Shown here: positions 1 to 12,146 of the stretch, piece by piece
Position numbering within the stretch: the stretch's first letter is position 1
How the letters are laid out: each line of letters opens with the position of its first letter
Assembly: GCA_032622095.1 (NCBI GenBank)
Contig: CP136061.1
Coordinates: 3,348,001 to 3,412,000, forward strand
DNA length: 64,000 bases
Direction: 5' to 3'
DNA from: Siphonodentalium dalli
Lineage: Eukaryota; Mollusca; Scaphopoda; Gadilida; Siphonodentaliidae
Notes under the pieces: model-generated
What the model was told of the DNA's origin: nothing
The model's input: the letters and a program-made list of their open reading frames with translations, nothing else
Database searches by the model: none
Made by a program: the position numbers and the translations under genes

Positions 1-360
1 GTCGACCATAGGTCGCCTCGCATATATAAGAGAATGCATTGGCCTAACAATTTTTTATCATTTTTTTTAAATAAATGTTTCTTACATTTTTTAGGACATA
101 AAATAAAAAACATACATTACCCATTAGAAGCATATAGATGAGTGTCGTCTGCTTATGTTTGTCTGGGGCTCTGTATGGGTGAAATTATAAAATTGTAAAA
201 GAATACAAGAAAAAATTATTAAAATTGTAAAAAAATGTTAGGCCAATGCATTCTCTTATATATGCGAGGCGACCTACGGTCGACTCGAATATATAAGAGA
301 ATGCATTGGCACAGGGTAAAAAAAATCCCGACTTACGACTGGATTTGATATGGCGGGTCA
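1..360 (-). mobile_element. Long-TIR MITE, copy A, cut by the window start
   Basis: The right end carries the inverted block GCATTGGCACAGGGTAAAA, then CCCGACTTACGACTGGAT, ending in GGCGGGTCA. The interior (about 57-225) is the reverse complement of the interior of the copy at 6.1-6.6 kb, so the two lie in opposite orientation. The sub-terminal palindrome around GGTCGCCTCGCATATATAAG occurs at both inner borders. No coding capacity is visible. The left terminus is outside the window, so no target-site duplication can be checked. The superfamily is unassigned. Confidence 0.75.
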
Positions 361-426
361 TAAATGTGTAGCTTAATTGACCAAGTGTTCATGTTAGCTT
401 TAGAATTGACTTCTCGGCTGTGTTTA

Positions 427-790
427 AAGTGATATGAAATACTCCGGTATGGTGAACACATCGAAATGGACAATACTCTTGCTCAAAGTGTTTTTGTTTT
501 TTTTTGGACAAATATTATATCCAAATTGACAACAAACACCGTCATTCTTTTATATTAATTAAATGCAGTTGTTTGCTTTAGTTAATCGCCGATATTTGCG
601 TCCCGAATCGAAATGCAGATATTTACAATTGAGCGTAGTCAGTTCAGACGATGTTTTCTATGAAGTGGAACGGTCGATTTGTTTGAGATTTTCGGAGATG
701 TTAGTAGAATTATACATCCCCCAGTTGACATAGATCCTGAGCACTAACTTATCACTTTCACGCATCCGAACAGTATCCGTAATATGTCTT
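427..790 (+). repeat. Dispersed repeat, copy A, feeding into the satellite
   Basis: This block of about 360 bp matches 31116-31497 along its length. Shared landmarks in order are ACTCCGGT, TTGACAACAAACAC, GCCGATA, TTCAGACGATGTTTTC, GTTAGTAGAAT and ACTAACTTATCA. Its 3' end, CCGAACAGTATCCGTAATAT, is already the satellite monomer that follows. No ORF or poly-A tail is seen, so it could be part of a SINE, a MITE or a larger element. Confidence 0.7.
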
Positions 791-2615
791 TAAAGATGCG
801 AACAGTATCCGTAATATGTCTGTAAAGATGCGCGGCCCGAACAGTATCCGTAATATGTCTTTAAAGATGCGAACAGTATCCGTAATATGTCTTTAAAGAT
901 GCGAACAGTATCCGTAATACGTCTTTAAAGATGCGCGGCCCGAACAGTATCCGTAATATGTCTTTAAAGATGCGCGGCCCCAACAGTATCCGTAATATGT
1001 CTTTAAAGATGCGAACAGTATCCGTAATATGTCTTTAAAGATGCGAACAGTATCCGTAATATGTCTTTAAAGATGCGAACAGTATCCGTAATATGTCTTT
1101 AAAGATGCGCGGCCCGAACAGTATCCGTAATATGTCTTTAAAGATGCGCGGCCCGAACAGTATCCGTAATATGTCTTTAAAGATGCGAACAGTATCCGTA
1201 ATATGTCTTTAAAGATGCGAACAGTATCCGTAATATGTCTTTAAAGATGCCCGAACAGTATCCGCAATATGTCTTTAAAGATGCGCGGCCCGTACAGTAT
1301 CCGTAATATGTCTTTAAAGATGCGCGGCCCGAACGGTATCCGTAATATGTCTTTAAAGATGCGCGGCCCGAACAGTATCCGTAATATGTCTTTAAAGATG
1401 CGCGGCCCGAACAGTATCCGTAATATGTCTTTAAAGATGCTCGGCCCGAACAGTATCCGTAACATGTCTTTAAAGATGCGCGGCCCGAACAGTATCCGTA
1501 ATATGTCTTTAAAGATGCGCGGCCCGAACAGTATCCGTAATATGTCTTTAAAGATGCGCGGCCCGAACAGTATCCGTAATATGTCTTTAAAGATGCGCGG
1601 CCCGAACAGTATCCGTAATATGTCTTTAAAGATGCGCGGCCCGAACAGTATCCGTAATATGTCTTTAAAGATGCGCGGCCCGAACAGTATCCGTAATATG
1701 TCTTTAAAGATGCGCGGCCCGAACAGTATCCGTAATATGTCTTTAAAGATGCGCGGCCCGTACAGTATCCGTAATATGTCTTTAAAGATGCGCGGCCCGA
1801 ACAGTATCCGTGATATGTCTTTAAAGATGCCCGAAGAGTATCCGTAATATGTCTTTAAAGATGCGCGGCCCGAACAGTATCCGTAATATGTCTTTAAAGA
1901 TGCGCGGCCCGAACAGTATCCGTAATATGTCTTTAAAGATGCGCGGCCCGAACAGTATCCGTAATATGTCTTTAAAGATGCGCGGCCCGAACAGTATCCG
2001 TAATATGTCTTTAAAGATGCTCGGCCCGAACAGTATCCGTAACATGTCTTTAAAGATGCGCGGCCCGAACAGTATCCGTAATATGTCTTTAAAGATGCGC
2101 GGCCCGAACAGTATCCGTAATATGTCTTTAAAGATGCGCGGCCCGAACAGTATCCGTAATATGTCTTTAAAGATGCGCGGCCCGAACAGTATCCGTAATA
2201 TGTCTTTAAAGATGCGCGGCCCGAACAGTATCCGTAATATGTCTTTAAAGATGCGCGGCCCGAACAGTATCCGTAATATGTCTTTAAAGATGCGCGGCCC
2301 GAACAGTATCCGTAATATGTCTTTAAAGATGCGCGGCCCGTACAGTATCCGTAATATGTCTTTAAAGATGCGCGGCCCGAACAGTATCCGTGATATGTCT
2401 TTAAAGATGCCCGAAGAGTATCCGTAATATGTCTTTAAAGATGCGCGGCCCGAACAGTATCCGTAATATGTCTTTAAAGATGCGCGGCCCGAACAGTATC
2501 CGTAATATGTCTTTAAAGATGCGCGGCCCGAACAGTATCCGTAATATGTCTTTAAAGATGTGCGGCCCGTTTTGTATCCGTAATATGTCTTTAAAGATGC
2601 GCGGCCCGTTTGGTC
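770..2615 (+). repeat. 39/32-bp satellite array with a 580-bp higher-order repeat
   Basis: The basic unit is 39 bp (ATGTCTTTAAAGATG, CGCGGCCCG, AACAGTATCCGTAAT). A 32-bp variant lacking seven bases (CGGCCCG) is common in the first 500 bp. From about 1269 the array becomes a higher-order repeat: fourteen 39-bp units plus one 34-bp unit give 580 bp, repeated almost exactly from 1849, with a third partial round from 2429. Because 39 is a multiple of three, both strands show open frames of up to 192 codons, but the 32- and 34-bp units shift the frame, so the array is not a credible protein gene. The 5' part is irregular and the 3' part homogenised. Confidence 0.95.
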
Positions 2616-2875
2616 TTAAGCAAATTATCGGCTTAACAGGAAAAAGAACATGAACAATACTTAGAATTACGATCAGTTTTATACCACAGGCATCGTGGTA
2701 TCAATATAAAGTAATATGTCTTTAAAGATGCGCGGCCCGTTTTGTCGCCAAATAATCCAGAATGTCTTTAGCAAATTATCGGCTTATCAGGAAAAAGAAC
2801 ATGAACAATACTTAGAATTACGATCAGGCGTATACCACAGGCATCGTGGTATCAATATAAAGTAATATGTTGGAA
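2614..2875 (+). repeat. 151-bp tandem duplication with a hairpin
   Basis: Two units share GCAAATTATCGGCTTA, GAACATGAACAATACTTAG and the hairpin ATACCAC-AGGCATC-GTGGTAT (starting at 2681 and 2832). One stray satellite monomer lies between the hairpins, so the duplication arose at or after the satellite's edge. No coding signal. Confidence 0.85.
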
Positions 2876-2879
2876 ACTA

Positions 2880-3965
2880 TCACAAAACTTCCTAATTTAG
2901 AACGCTCTTTATTATCTACCACTTATTGGGCGACAGAAGAATGTGAGCTCATCATAAGAGGCGATCTTTAGATTTTTTGCTATAAATCTGTAAATATATG
3001 TGGCATGTTTTGTTTTTTAAAATCCCAAGAAAATGTTGGAATAAAAGCTCGGACAAATTACCTCAGTAGACGAACGAACGGACGGGCGGTCAAGCTGTTT
3101 CCGGTATACCCGAAACATACAGAGGCGATTTATCAGGTTTTTAATTTGGTCGGTCGTTAAAGTTTAAAAGATCGTCCATGTTAACCCTGTACTAAATAGA
3201 TTCCTCCACCCAGTTATAACAGTGTATATTGTAATGGTCTATTTTCATTAATAATGTACTTCACTGTTGGTGAAGGTCCCAACTTGAAATTACATGCCTC
3301 ACTGTGATGGTTCCGAGCCGATATCGCAATAAACATTGAATTAATTACCCAGGAGATATTCCATAATTGTATAAAATATAAGCGACGAAAAACAAAATCG
3401 GTCACAAAGTTACTTAAGTCGTGAAATTTCGAGTTACGGCCTTGAAATTTCGAGTTACGGCCCTCACCCACGGTGAAGTGCGTTATTAAGGAACAGGTAA
3501 TAACTCATAAATATATTCTCGGCGTTAGTACTCCGACTCTATAAGATTCCATGTCAAAACTTCAAAAAGTTCCAAGGTTTTGTACTGTTGGAATATGATA
3601 TCTACGACGTTAGCCAGAGTAGAGATTCATGACATGATCTATAGAGTGCAGGTTGGGAATGCACTCAATGTAGTATGCCCATAGTGATGGGCGTGGTTAA
3701 GCCTCATGTTGTTCCTGGTAAAATTTGAGGGCTTTTCTGATAATCAATTTACTACAATGTTCTACAATTCTTAGCGTTGAAAGGTGCCGTTAATTTAACC
3801 CAACGGTGAAATAATCGTCTACATTTCAGAGTTATGCCACATGTTGTAAACATGAACGCTACCGCGTTCCTATCATAGATAGTCGAAAGGTCACACCTCA
3901 CGTATATCGCAGCATGGATGTGTGTATGATATAACACCTAACGCGCACAACAAGATTGTACATTA
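2880..3965. other. Spacer without recognisable gene
   Basis: No convincing coding frame. The only structure seen is a 21-bp direct duplication, TGAAATTTCGAGTTACGGCC, at 3422-3463, and one instance of the recurrent motif GAACGCTCTTTATT at 2900-2913. Confidence 0.6.
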
Positions 3966-4284
3966 ATAAATGGACAATCCGTACCTAAAGTTTCATTAAT
4001 TAACGCTCTTTAAAAACACTTCTTCAAATAGTTCCGTTATTTCGTCAAAATCACTTCTTCAAATATCTCCGTTATTTCGTCAAAAACACTTCTTCTCATA
4101 CAAGTCGCTGTTATTTAGTAAAGGTACATTCTGTATAGTGTTATTACCCTTCAGATTAAATATGAAGCTAACATGCAGGATTATCTATATATGTCGTAAT
4201 TTAGTGGACAATCCGAAGCTCTCGTGCCACGCGTGGTCGAATTGACCATTAATTAATGCAAATTTAGGTACGGATTGTCTATTT
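3966..4284. mobile_element. Small TIR element with internal 36-bp repeats
   Basis: Left end GGACAATCCGTACCTAAAG with CATTAATTAA is matched by its reverse complement at 4246-4284, giving TIRs of about 35 bp around 0.3 kb. The interior holds two and a half copies of a 36-bp unit (CACTTCTTCAAATA, CCGTTATTTCGTCAAAA). Neither a transposase frame nor a clear target-site duplication is visible. Confidence 0.6.
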
Positions 4285-4602
4285 ATAAATGGCCAATCCT
4301 TAAATAATTGCCTGGAGATAAAGGATAACAGTTGATCCATAATCGTATTCGGATACTGTCATATAAAGAACGCATCCAAATGATTGTGCTTTCCGGAATT
4401 AAAATATGCACACATGTCAAATGAGCATGTACTTGGCACACACCTTCGTAATGGGTGCAATACAGTTACCAAGCATATACTACATAGTCGGCCATTCATA
4501 TACACATCTCCATCGTCATAGCCTAAACTAGATGGCTAGGAATGCCGGCAGATATATGTTCATCCCCGCCTAAAATATCACGTACACCATGAACGTCAGT
4601 TA

Positions 4603-4970
4603 TTAATATCTGAAATATACACCCATGTGTTGCCTTTATTCAGCGTGTGAATTAACCATTCCATTACTGGAGTTTCCTGTAATTTTGCTTAAACCCTGTT
4701 GTGCCAATGTATTCTCTTATATAGAGCCTCGCATATTGGCCTAAGAATATTTACCTTGTGAGCCAGTGCATTATCTTATATATGCGAGGCCCTCTATGTG
4801 AGACTCGCATATATAAGAAAATATACTGGCACATTATATTTAATGCTGCACCAGCGTAGCTCCCGCCGTGAAAGGGTTAATATCTTAAATATACACTAAT
4901 GTATTGCATTTAGTCAGCGCGTTAATTAACCATTCCATGACTGGAGCTTCCTGGAATTTTGCGAAAAATA
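4603..4970. repeat. Direct duplication split by a palindromic MITE remnant
   Basis: TTAATATCTGAAATATACAC at 4603 recurs as TTAATATCTTAAATATACAC at 4878, each followed by a matching stretch of about 80 bp ending in CTGGARYTTCCTG. Between them (about 4698-4838) lies a shortened palindromic relative of the MITE at 6.1 kb, recognisable from GCATATATAAG, GCCTCGCATAT and CACTGGCACA-like ends. Confidence 0.6.
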
Positions 4971-5166
4971 AGTTTTTCAGGACAACGTGTGGCTCTTCTG
5001 TTCGATTAGTATATAAATTATATTAATATCGCGGAAGTCGATCCACAAAATGTAGGTAAAATGTCGCCGGTGACAGCAGCTGTCTTAACGAATCATCAAG
5101 GGCGATAAACCCTGCATGGAGTTTGATATACATGTATGGTTACGCTGGCTGGCTAGGGTGAATAAA

Positions 5167-5316
5167 ATTACACCTAACACCCCATCATCGTCTCGAACGG
5201 TGGTGATGTTATTTTTCAGTTGTCTATGGTAATCGGATAAGATTACACCTAACACCCCATCATCGTCTTGAACGGTTGTGATGTTATTTTTCAGTTGCTA
5301 TGGTAATCGGATAAGA
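5167..5316 (+). repeat. 75-bp tandem duplication
   Basis: Two near-identical units, each beginning ATTACACCTAACACCCCATC and ending GGTAATCGGATAAG, differ at only a few positions. No coding signal. Confidence 0.85.
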
Positions 5317-5554
5317 TGTCCGTCGATATGCCTTTACAAAATGGCTACCAGATACCGCGTCTTTCGACGAAAGACGAAACTGGCTAAATGCAAGCATGGA
5401 TAAACTATAATGGTTACAATTGAAGGTGATGCGTATTCGTTACGCTCAAATGCACATCACGTCCATCTAAATATCATTTGCCTCACACACTGATGGCGCC
5501 CTACAGTCGTGAGATCTCGTATATATTCTTCGTAGATGAAAAAGCCTATTTTCA

Positions 5555-6089
5555 CAGGGGGGGGGGGGTCGGAACAAATTTCAGGCACGTATGGCATTTT
5601 TTCCCTTTCGATCATTTTTTGTACCCACCACCGCCAAATTTTTTTCCGTTTTCGGCAGTTTTTTTCGACCATTTTTTTACACCCACCCCCCTTTTAACAC
5701 TAAATCAGAGATTTGCGGGGGGAAATTCACTGTAAACAGCTGTATATGAATTTCTGTGCATACTATTTATCATGGATGTTAACATGGACATGTAAATAGG
5801 AATTAGTCATTTTGATGTCATTCGGCCAAAAAAACATGGCTGCCAGCGGCCATCTTGGATTTCAAAATTTGCAACAAAATACAACACGATAACTGCCTGC
5901 AGTCAGTTTACCAGTTAGAATTACATTATTTCTCTCATTCAAAGTGGTTTTGAAGCCCAACTCATTGCCAAAACACTAAAAAACAAGCAGGATTTTTTTT
6001 TTTAGTTTCGGAAAAAATTGCTTGTTGGTGGCTTTGACCACCCACCCACCCCGGCAAACGTGCCGGACATTTTAGTTCACCCCCCCCTG
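5555..6089. mobile_element. hAT-like MITE with target-site duplication
   Basis: The left end CAGGGGGG, with TTCAGGCACGT further in, is inverted at the right end as GGCACG-type sequence followed by CCCCCCCTG. CAGGGG/CCCCTG termini are typical of hAT elements. ATTTTCA directly precedes the left end and ATTTTCAC directly follows the right end, a 7-8-bp duplication as hAT transposases make. The 535-bp interior is G/C-run rich and non-coding and includes GGCCATCTTGGATTT, a string seen in several other repeats here. Confidence 0.75.
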
Positions 6090-6118
6090 ATTTTCACTGA
6101 ACTTTTAAAGGCCCATTT

Positions 6119-6593
6119 GTGACCCACCATATCAAATCCAGTCGTAAGTCGGGATTGTTTTACCCTGTGCCAATGCATTCTCTTATATATGCGAGTCGAC
6201 CATAGGTCGCCTCACATATATAAGAAAATGCATTGGCCTAACAATGTTTTACAATTTTAATAATTTTGTCTTGTATTCTTTAACAATTTTATAATTTTAC
6301 CCATACAGAGCCCCAGGCAAACATGAGCAGACGACACTCTTCTATATGCTTCTTTATATGTGTGGCGCTCCCTGCAGGGTAATGGATGTTTTTTATTTTA
6401 TGTCCTAAAAAATGTAAGAAACATTTATTTAAAAAAAATGATAAAAAATTGTTAAGCCAATGCATTCTCTTATATATGCGAGGCGACCTATGGTATATAA
6501 GAGAATGCATTGGTCGACTCGCATATATCAGAGAATGCATTGGCACAGGGTAAAAAATCCCGACTTACGACTGGATTTGATATGGCGGGTCAC
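6119..6593 (+). mobile_element. Long-TIR MITE, copy B, complete
   Basis: Both ends are present: GTGACCCACCATATCAAATC at the left and its inverted counterpart ending GGCGGGTCAC at the right, with TIR identity running inward for about 70 bp through CCAATGCATTCTC. ATTT flanks both ends (6115-6118 and 6594-6597), a possible 4-bp target-site duplication. The interior is the inverted equivalent of copy A at the window start. No transposase frame, so it must depend on a partner element. Confidence 0.8.
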
Positions 6594-9500
6594 ATTTAAT
6601 TTTCGAGTTACCGATAAATGTTTTTATAGTGCCTTGATATACGGTTTTAATAACAATCTATAATATAAAATATGATTAAAATACTTGGAACGCCTGTGTC
6701 TCAGAAGGTCCCCATAGAGTAATAGAAAATAGCTGAAATAATAGAAACATCCACCCACCCCCCCCCCCCCTTTGACCCCGTTATAAAATCAATATTTCCG
6801 ACCAATAAATTGTCGCGAACGTGTTCTTACACGCGATGTCATAACCTATAAATGCTCATATATATTCTACAAGTCATTCCGAAGCCACCAATACCTTTTT
6901 TATTTCACCCGGTGAGTTTGTGCTCGATATGTTCAACTTTATTCATCAAACGAATTCAACAAACTAGACATGTCTGCGACTTGCAGTAAATATTGACACC
7001 GATAGTAAAACAAGAATTCACGAGTCAAGGTCATGTGGAATTCCCAGAATTTAACTATACTTCACTTCTCCACTTCTGTTTTTAAATCAGATAAACTTCT
7101 TAGACCAGAGAAACTTAGTAAATCAAGTGTTTCTTCAATACTCTATCGATCGGATATTTATGCATATTTATTTTTTCAAGCCAACATTTGTAAACTTTAA
7201 TCTCGATTATTGTCAATCAATCAGCACTTATGGTTGCACACCATGTTGCAGTGAATTATCTCCGAACGCGACCAAATTTACATGGCATGGTCACATGTCA
7301 CCCCGATAACGATGCCATGAAAATTTTGTAAGCGAATTACTCGCCCCTGAATGTTCAAAAAATATATATTTGCTCTCCATAATGGAGGAATGTTGCTAAT
7401 GGAGTAGCCGAAGCGCGCGCGAGGGTGAGATCAGACCAGAGGAGGCGGTACATGTCATATTTAGCAAAAAGAAATAGGAGTCAAATTGTTGAGCAAACAG
7501 TTAAGTCAACAATATTTTCAGTGTATATACTGTTGCCACGTCCCTACAACGGCGTAAGGTACACGATGCTGGTTGATCGCATCCATGACAGTGGCGACGC
7601 ACTCTATTTGTCATTGGTCATAACCATTGATTTCATGCAATGCATACATAAGCAGATGTTGAGTATATCGATGGATTATATGCGTGATTGATCACCATAA
7701 TTACGAATTTTATGTTTTCAGTACGCTTTCAAAGTGTTGAACATGAAATCTTGTTTGTCGGTGCCATGAATGTACATTTATATGTGGTGCGCTAATCATT
7801 GTTAATGTTAAGTGCTTTTAAAGATGCATTATCCGATTAAGTGCTTTTTAAGATGCATTATCCGATTGAAGAAATATTGTCGTTGTAACTTGGTGATATG
7901 GTGACCGTCTGATAAATTAAAATAACTGGGATAAAATATGTATGTATCACATTGTGTCACGCATACATTTGGCGATTTACTACAAAAGTCAAACAGGAGG
8001 GAATATCTATCTTGAGCAGTGAGATCGCCTGCCGGCGCGTGTTAGCCCATCCATAACTAATATAATCTGATGGCGCGCCTTAGGGGTGGCGGCAGATATC
8101 TCAAATTGTCTCAGCCCATAGTGTGCGCTATATAACTGCCCTGGCGGTTAATAGGAATTATTATTCCCTTCTATATGGCTGTGTTTGTATACACCGTCGG
8201 GGTGGTACGCCATAGATGGCGGCAAACACTCTGGGTTTAAAATTAATAGGTCAGTATATTGCTATGCAATGTTATAGTCCCTATATATAGTTTGCTTATA
8301 TTAACATCCACATATGTACATGTACGTACACAGTCACAACTGATCCCGTCTATCTCAAATCGCAAATGTATTATTTTTTAAAATAATTATTGGCATCGCG
8401 TATGATCGATACCTGCAGAATATATCCCACTAGGACATTGGTATCCATATTATTCATGCTGTTGTCGTCATACAAACAAAACAACCACAATCATGCGTGA
8501 TTAGTTCCACAGATTTGTATTGAAGTGCTCTAAATTGATGACAAATTACGACACATACTCTTCGTTAAAATATGCAGTCGAAAATGGCGAATCAAGAAGG
8601 ATGATCTTGGATTCATCGATGTGGCTGGAAAATATTTTTATTCGGCCGTTTCCGAAAATAAAAATACTGACAGACATACGGATTACGACATGTTTCAATG
8701 GGTGGAGATGAGGATAATGAGAGTATTCTAAAGGAACGGCATATAAATAATATAATTGTGAAATTGCCTCGTAATATTGTGGGATAAGTGGGATTAACTT
8801 TTATTTTATATATCTAAAGGAACAGTAACTCCTGCATGCAAACTACTTACGTCGCGCTGCGTGGTATTAGCATAAATTTGGAGACAGAATGGCGTTTATT
8901 AAAATAATTCATATGCCGCCTATATGGAGGAAGCTTTTATTTCATGTAATCTTGTGATATATTTCTATAATACCATATGGGCGCACAAAACCTAAATTAA
9001 ACAGTAAAATATAATATAGACACATAAACAAACTCAAATGTTAATGTCGATGCGTACGTGCACATGTACGTCAGTGAGATATCCCGAATTTAAGTTGAAA
9101 TATGCTGATATGGTAAACTGATTCTGTTAAGAAAATGTACCGTTATTCTTTCGGAACATACATGTTGCAGTGTCTGGATATATATACAATAACGGAACAA
9201 TTTCTTAACACCAATATTTGTCACTACCAGCACAATGGCAAGTCAGCAGGACCCACCAGCATCAGATCAAATTAGCAGGATAACTTAACCGGGATGGAAA
9301 GTGTTTGCCTTGCAATGACTGGACCTTGAAATCAGCTCTATCTCACCTATGACATACATGCACTGTGTCACACTTATAGTAAGGTGGTCACTTTCACCGC
9401 TGTGGCCTGCTCCCACAACTAATGATACACACGGAGTTACCATAGCTCACATCCCTGTCGACGCGCCCGTGACCTGACGGGTGTCACCTTGTTGTCTCGA

Positions 9501-11315
9501 TGTCCGTTTCGATATAGATTGGTGTGTGTGTGTATAGATGATGATCGCCGCTCTTCATTGCTATAAATATTCATTTAACACTGGTTCGCCCTGGTTATTT
9601 GGTCATGTGGTCTTAGCAGCATCAGTTCGCCATATCAGCAGCATGACAGTTCACCTGATCCCACCAGCATCATAGCAAATTAGCAAGACCATTTAACCAG
9701 TGTGTGGTTATTATATCACACCATCGTTGACTGACAGTTAGCATATTTTAATCTGTTGTGTACACTCGGGCGATTTATATTGGTCCACCGGGAGGTGTCA
9801 ATCACCATGTCTAATGACCATGAAGTGATAATTTCGTCTGACGCGTGTCTGTTCCCGGGTGTCCCATCGCAGCCGGCATTTCATTAAAAAAAATTGTGCA
9901 TCTATTTACAATGCATAATGTATATATTTACATGAATTATATTCAACTATGGTCGTATGGTATGCATACATGTACATCAGTATAATAATGTTCATAGTGT
10001 TCTCCTGCACTTAACTGTGAAAGACTGAAACCAAAGTTTCAGACAAACTAGGACAATCCGGTGTGTGTGTAATTTAGAAATCAGTTTCCACTCACGGGAA
10101 GTATATTAGTTATAAACGCTCTTTATCGACATACAACTTATAATATTTCGATATTTGCCTCCCACAACTCAACAAAATGCAATGTTAATAAGATAACAGT
10201 CCACTGGCATGTATGCTGGAATATGGGAATGAGGACAGACTACCATTGTTCATGGGTCATGTGCTTCCTTTGACCACCCAACTCGGCATACGATAGTACA
10301 GCAAAGTGATTTATAATGATGCCCCTTGGGTATACGACTATCTGGTTGTACCACGAGGCATGATTGTGTTATATTGAGTAAACTCATAGGAATTTTTTCG
10401 AGAACAGACAAACACCTATCTGGACTAAGAGCCAGTCTGTTAGTTTTGATGGAAGGTGAATAACTCTATACACTTGTATTTGGTACAATTAACCTCACCA
10501 CCATAAAGACACCAATTAGAAACACACAAAACGTCATCCCGTATATATGTTATCTTCGTCATCTACGTTGTATTTGTTAAAATGTTAATGGGAGAGGGGT
10601 GGATGTAAGTTGTTAAAATTTGTGCCCCTATCCCTCTTGTAATATTATATTACAATAAGATATGTTTTAAAAAAAGACACGATATAAGACTTATATATGT
10701 ATTTGGGGTGGTGGTGTCAATTGTGCGAAATTCCCCTGACTATATATCTCCTAGTTTTTTTTATTTTTATGCATTTTAGTTAAATAAAGTGGGAGTTTTG
10801 GGGTAAATATGAGAATCCCTATCAATTAGTGGAAAATCTTCGGCGTGACGTCATCGCATGCGCTAATATTAAACGTGTATCTTACCAATAATTATGAAGC
10901 TGATTTTGTGAGTTAATTATGTGATAAATATAGTTACGATGTACATGTAGGTTGTATACAATGCTATGTATCGGCATCAAGCTAATACTATTCCGAAATT
11001 TGCCTTGCCAACTCAACATCATGCAATGTTAAAATAGCACATAACAGTCGGGAACATATGATTCAATATAACCATACTGTATTATATTGATGCCCAAAGT
11101 AAGGTAGACATATATTTTGCATTGTGTTGTGTCGGGGACAGCCCGTCAATAATTATTAAAAAAACAGGCGTCCTATTTGAACATATATTTTACCATTAAC
11201 TTGCGATGAACGCTCTTTATTGGAATAATGCATAGCCCGTGCATACCATGTCCTCAACAGAACAACGAGTTAGGACCGAAATAACAGTCTCACGCATACA
11301 GCGATAAGTTCATAA
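6594..11315. other. Long spacer, no supported gene
   Basis: Short frames occur but none shows a domain, splice pattern or codon bias. Visible structure is limited: a 29-bp tandem duplication at 7809-7866 (TGCATTATCCGAT); a diverged direct pair at about 9222-9300 and 9625-9700 (CCCACCAGCATCA, CAAATTAGCA); another at about 10137-10200 and 10975-11040 (CAACTCAACA, TGCAATGTTA); motif AACGCTCTTTAT at 10115 and 11209; and a perfect CRE-type TGACGTCA at 10846-10853. Confidence 0.6.
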
Positions 11316-11319
11316 GCAC

Positions 11320-11430
11320 TGCGCTCTCGTCGCACACCGTTCCGATACGCGCGCCGAATCTGGAGCCTAATTAGCTACAGCGCCGATCTCAGCGCGTTTA
11401 CGCGCTGTATCTGGCGGGCCGGGTAAGCTC
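11320..11430. other. CpG-rich islet with a short hairpin
   Basis: This stretch is sharply richer in CpG than its surroundings (GATACGCGCGCCGAATC and similar). It contains the perfect hairpin CAGCGCG-TTTA-CGCGCTG at 11390-11407. It could be the core of a promoter or the end of a repeat; no adjacent gene supports the promoter reading. Confidence 0.35.
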
Positions 11431-12146
11431 AGATCCGATATATCGTAGTGAGGAAGTATATTGTTTTTCTACTGGGGTCGTTTTCCGTTTATTTGGAAAT
11501 ACTCAGAAACTAATTGCAGTAGGAACGCGAAATCTCTAGAGAATGTAGGCATCGGAGGTCTACTAAATATAATGGTATCCCGAATTCGGCGCAATGTTTT
11601 TTGACGTAGTTATGGCCCTTTTACGATTATTTTTCATTATTATTTGTTATTATACTCGACACTTTTGCAACGCCCTAATATCTGAAAGTATGGGGATTAT
11701 CGAACTGAAAGTTTGTAAATATGTTGGGTTCAATGAGTTCTAACCTATCGGCATACAACGAATATTGTCCGCGTTTACCCAGCTGAGATATCTCCCTTTA
11801 TATGAAAAAAATGTCACTTTACTATCTCGGAAATTATAAGGAGCAGAGCATCGAAAATTGGACTGTATGCACAACTCGATGTGCCCTACTGCCCACGGGC
11901 ATCAAAACTTGTGTCCGCGCTTTCCATGCGGAGTTACCGCCCATAAATAGGCACACACTATACACCAGTATGAATAAACTGAGGTTGTTTTTTTTTTTTT
12001 TTTTTTTTTTTATAAGTACAGAGCTCTCAATTTTGTATTGCATATTTCGAATCGGACGAGTAATCCTGAGTCGAATTTACCGCCTAAACATGTTTTTACC
12101 CAGGACTTTCCGCGTTACGGGATACGGAAATAACTATTTTTCCCGC

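Noticed and set aside
1269-2653. Open frames of 74-192 codons with 13-residue periodicity (MSLKMRGPNSIRN)
   Set aside because: They arise because the 39-bp satellite unit is a multiple of three and lacks stops; both strands are open, and the 32/34-bp units break the frame.
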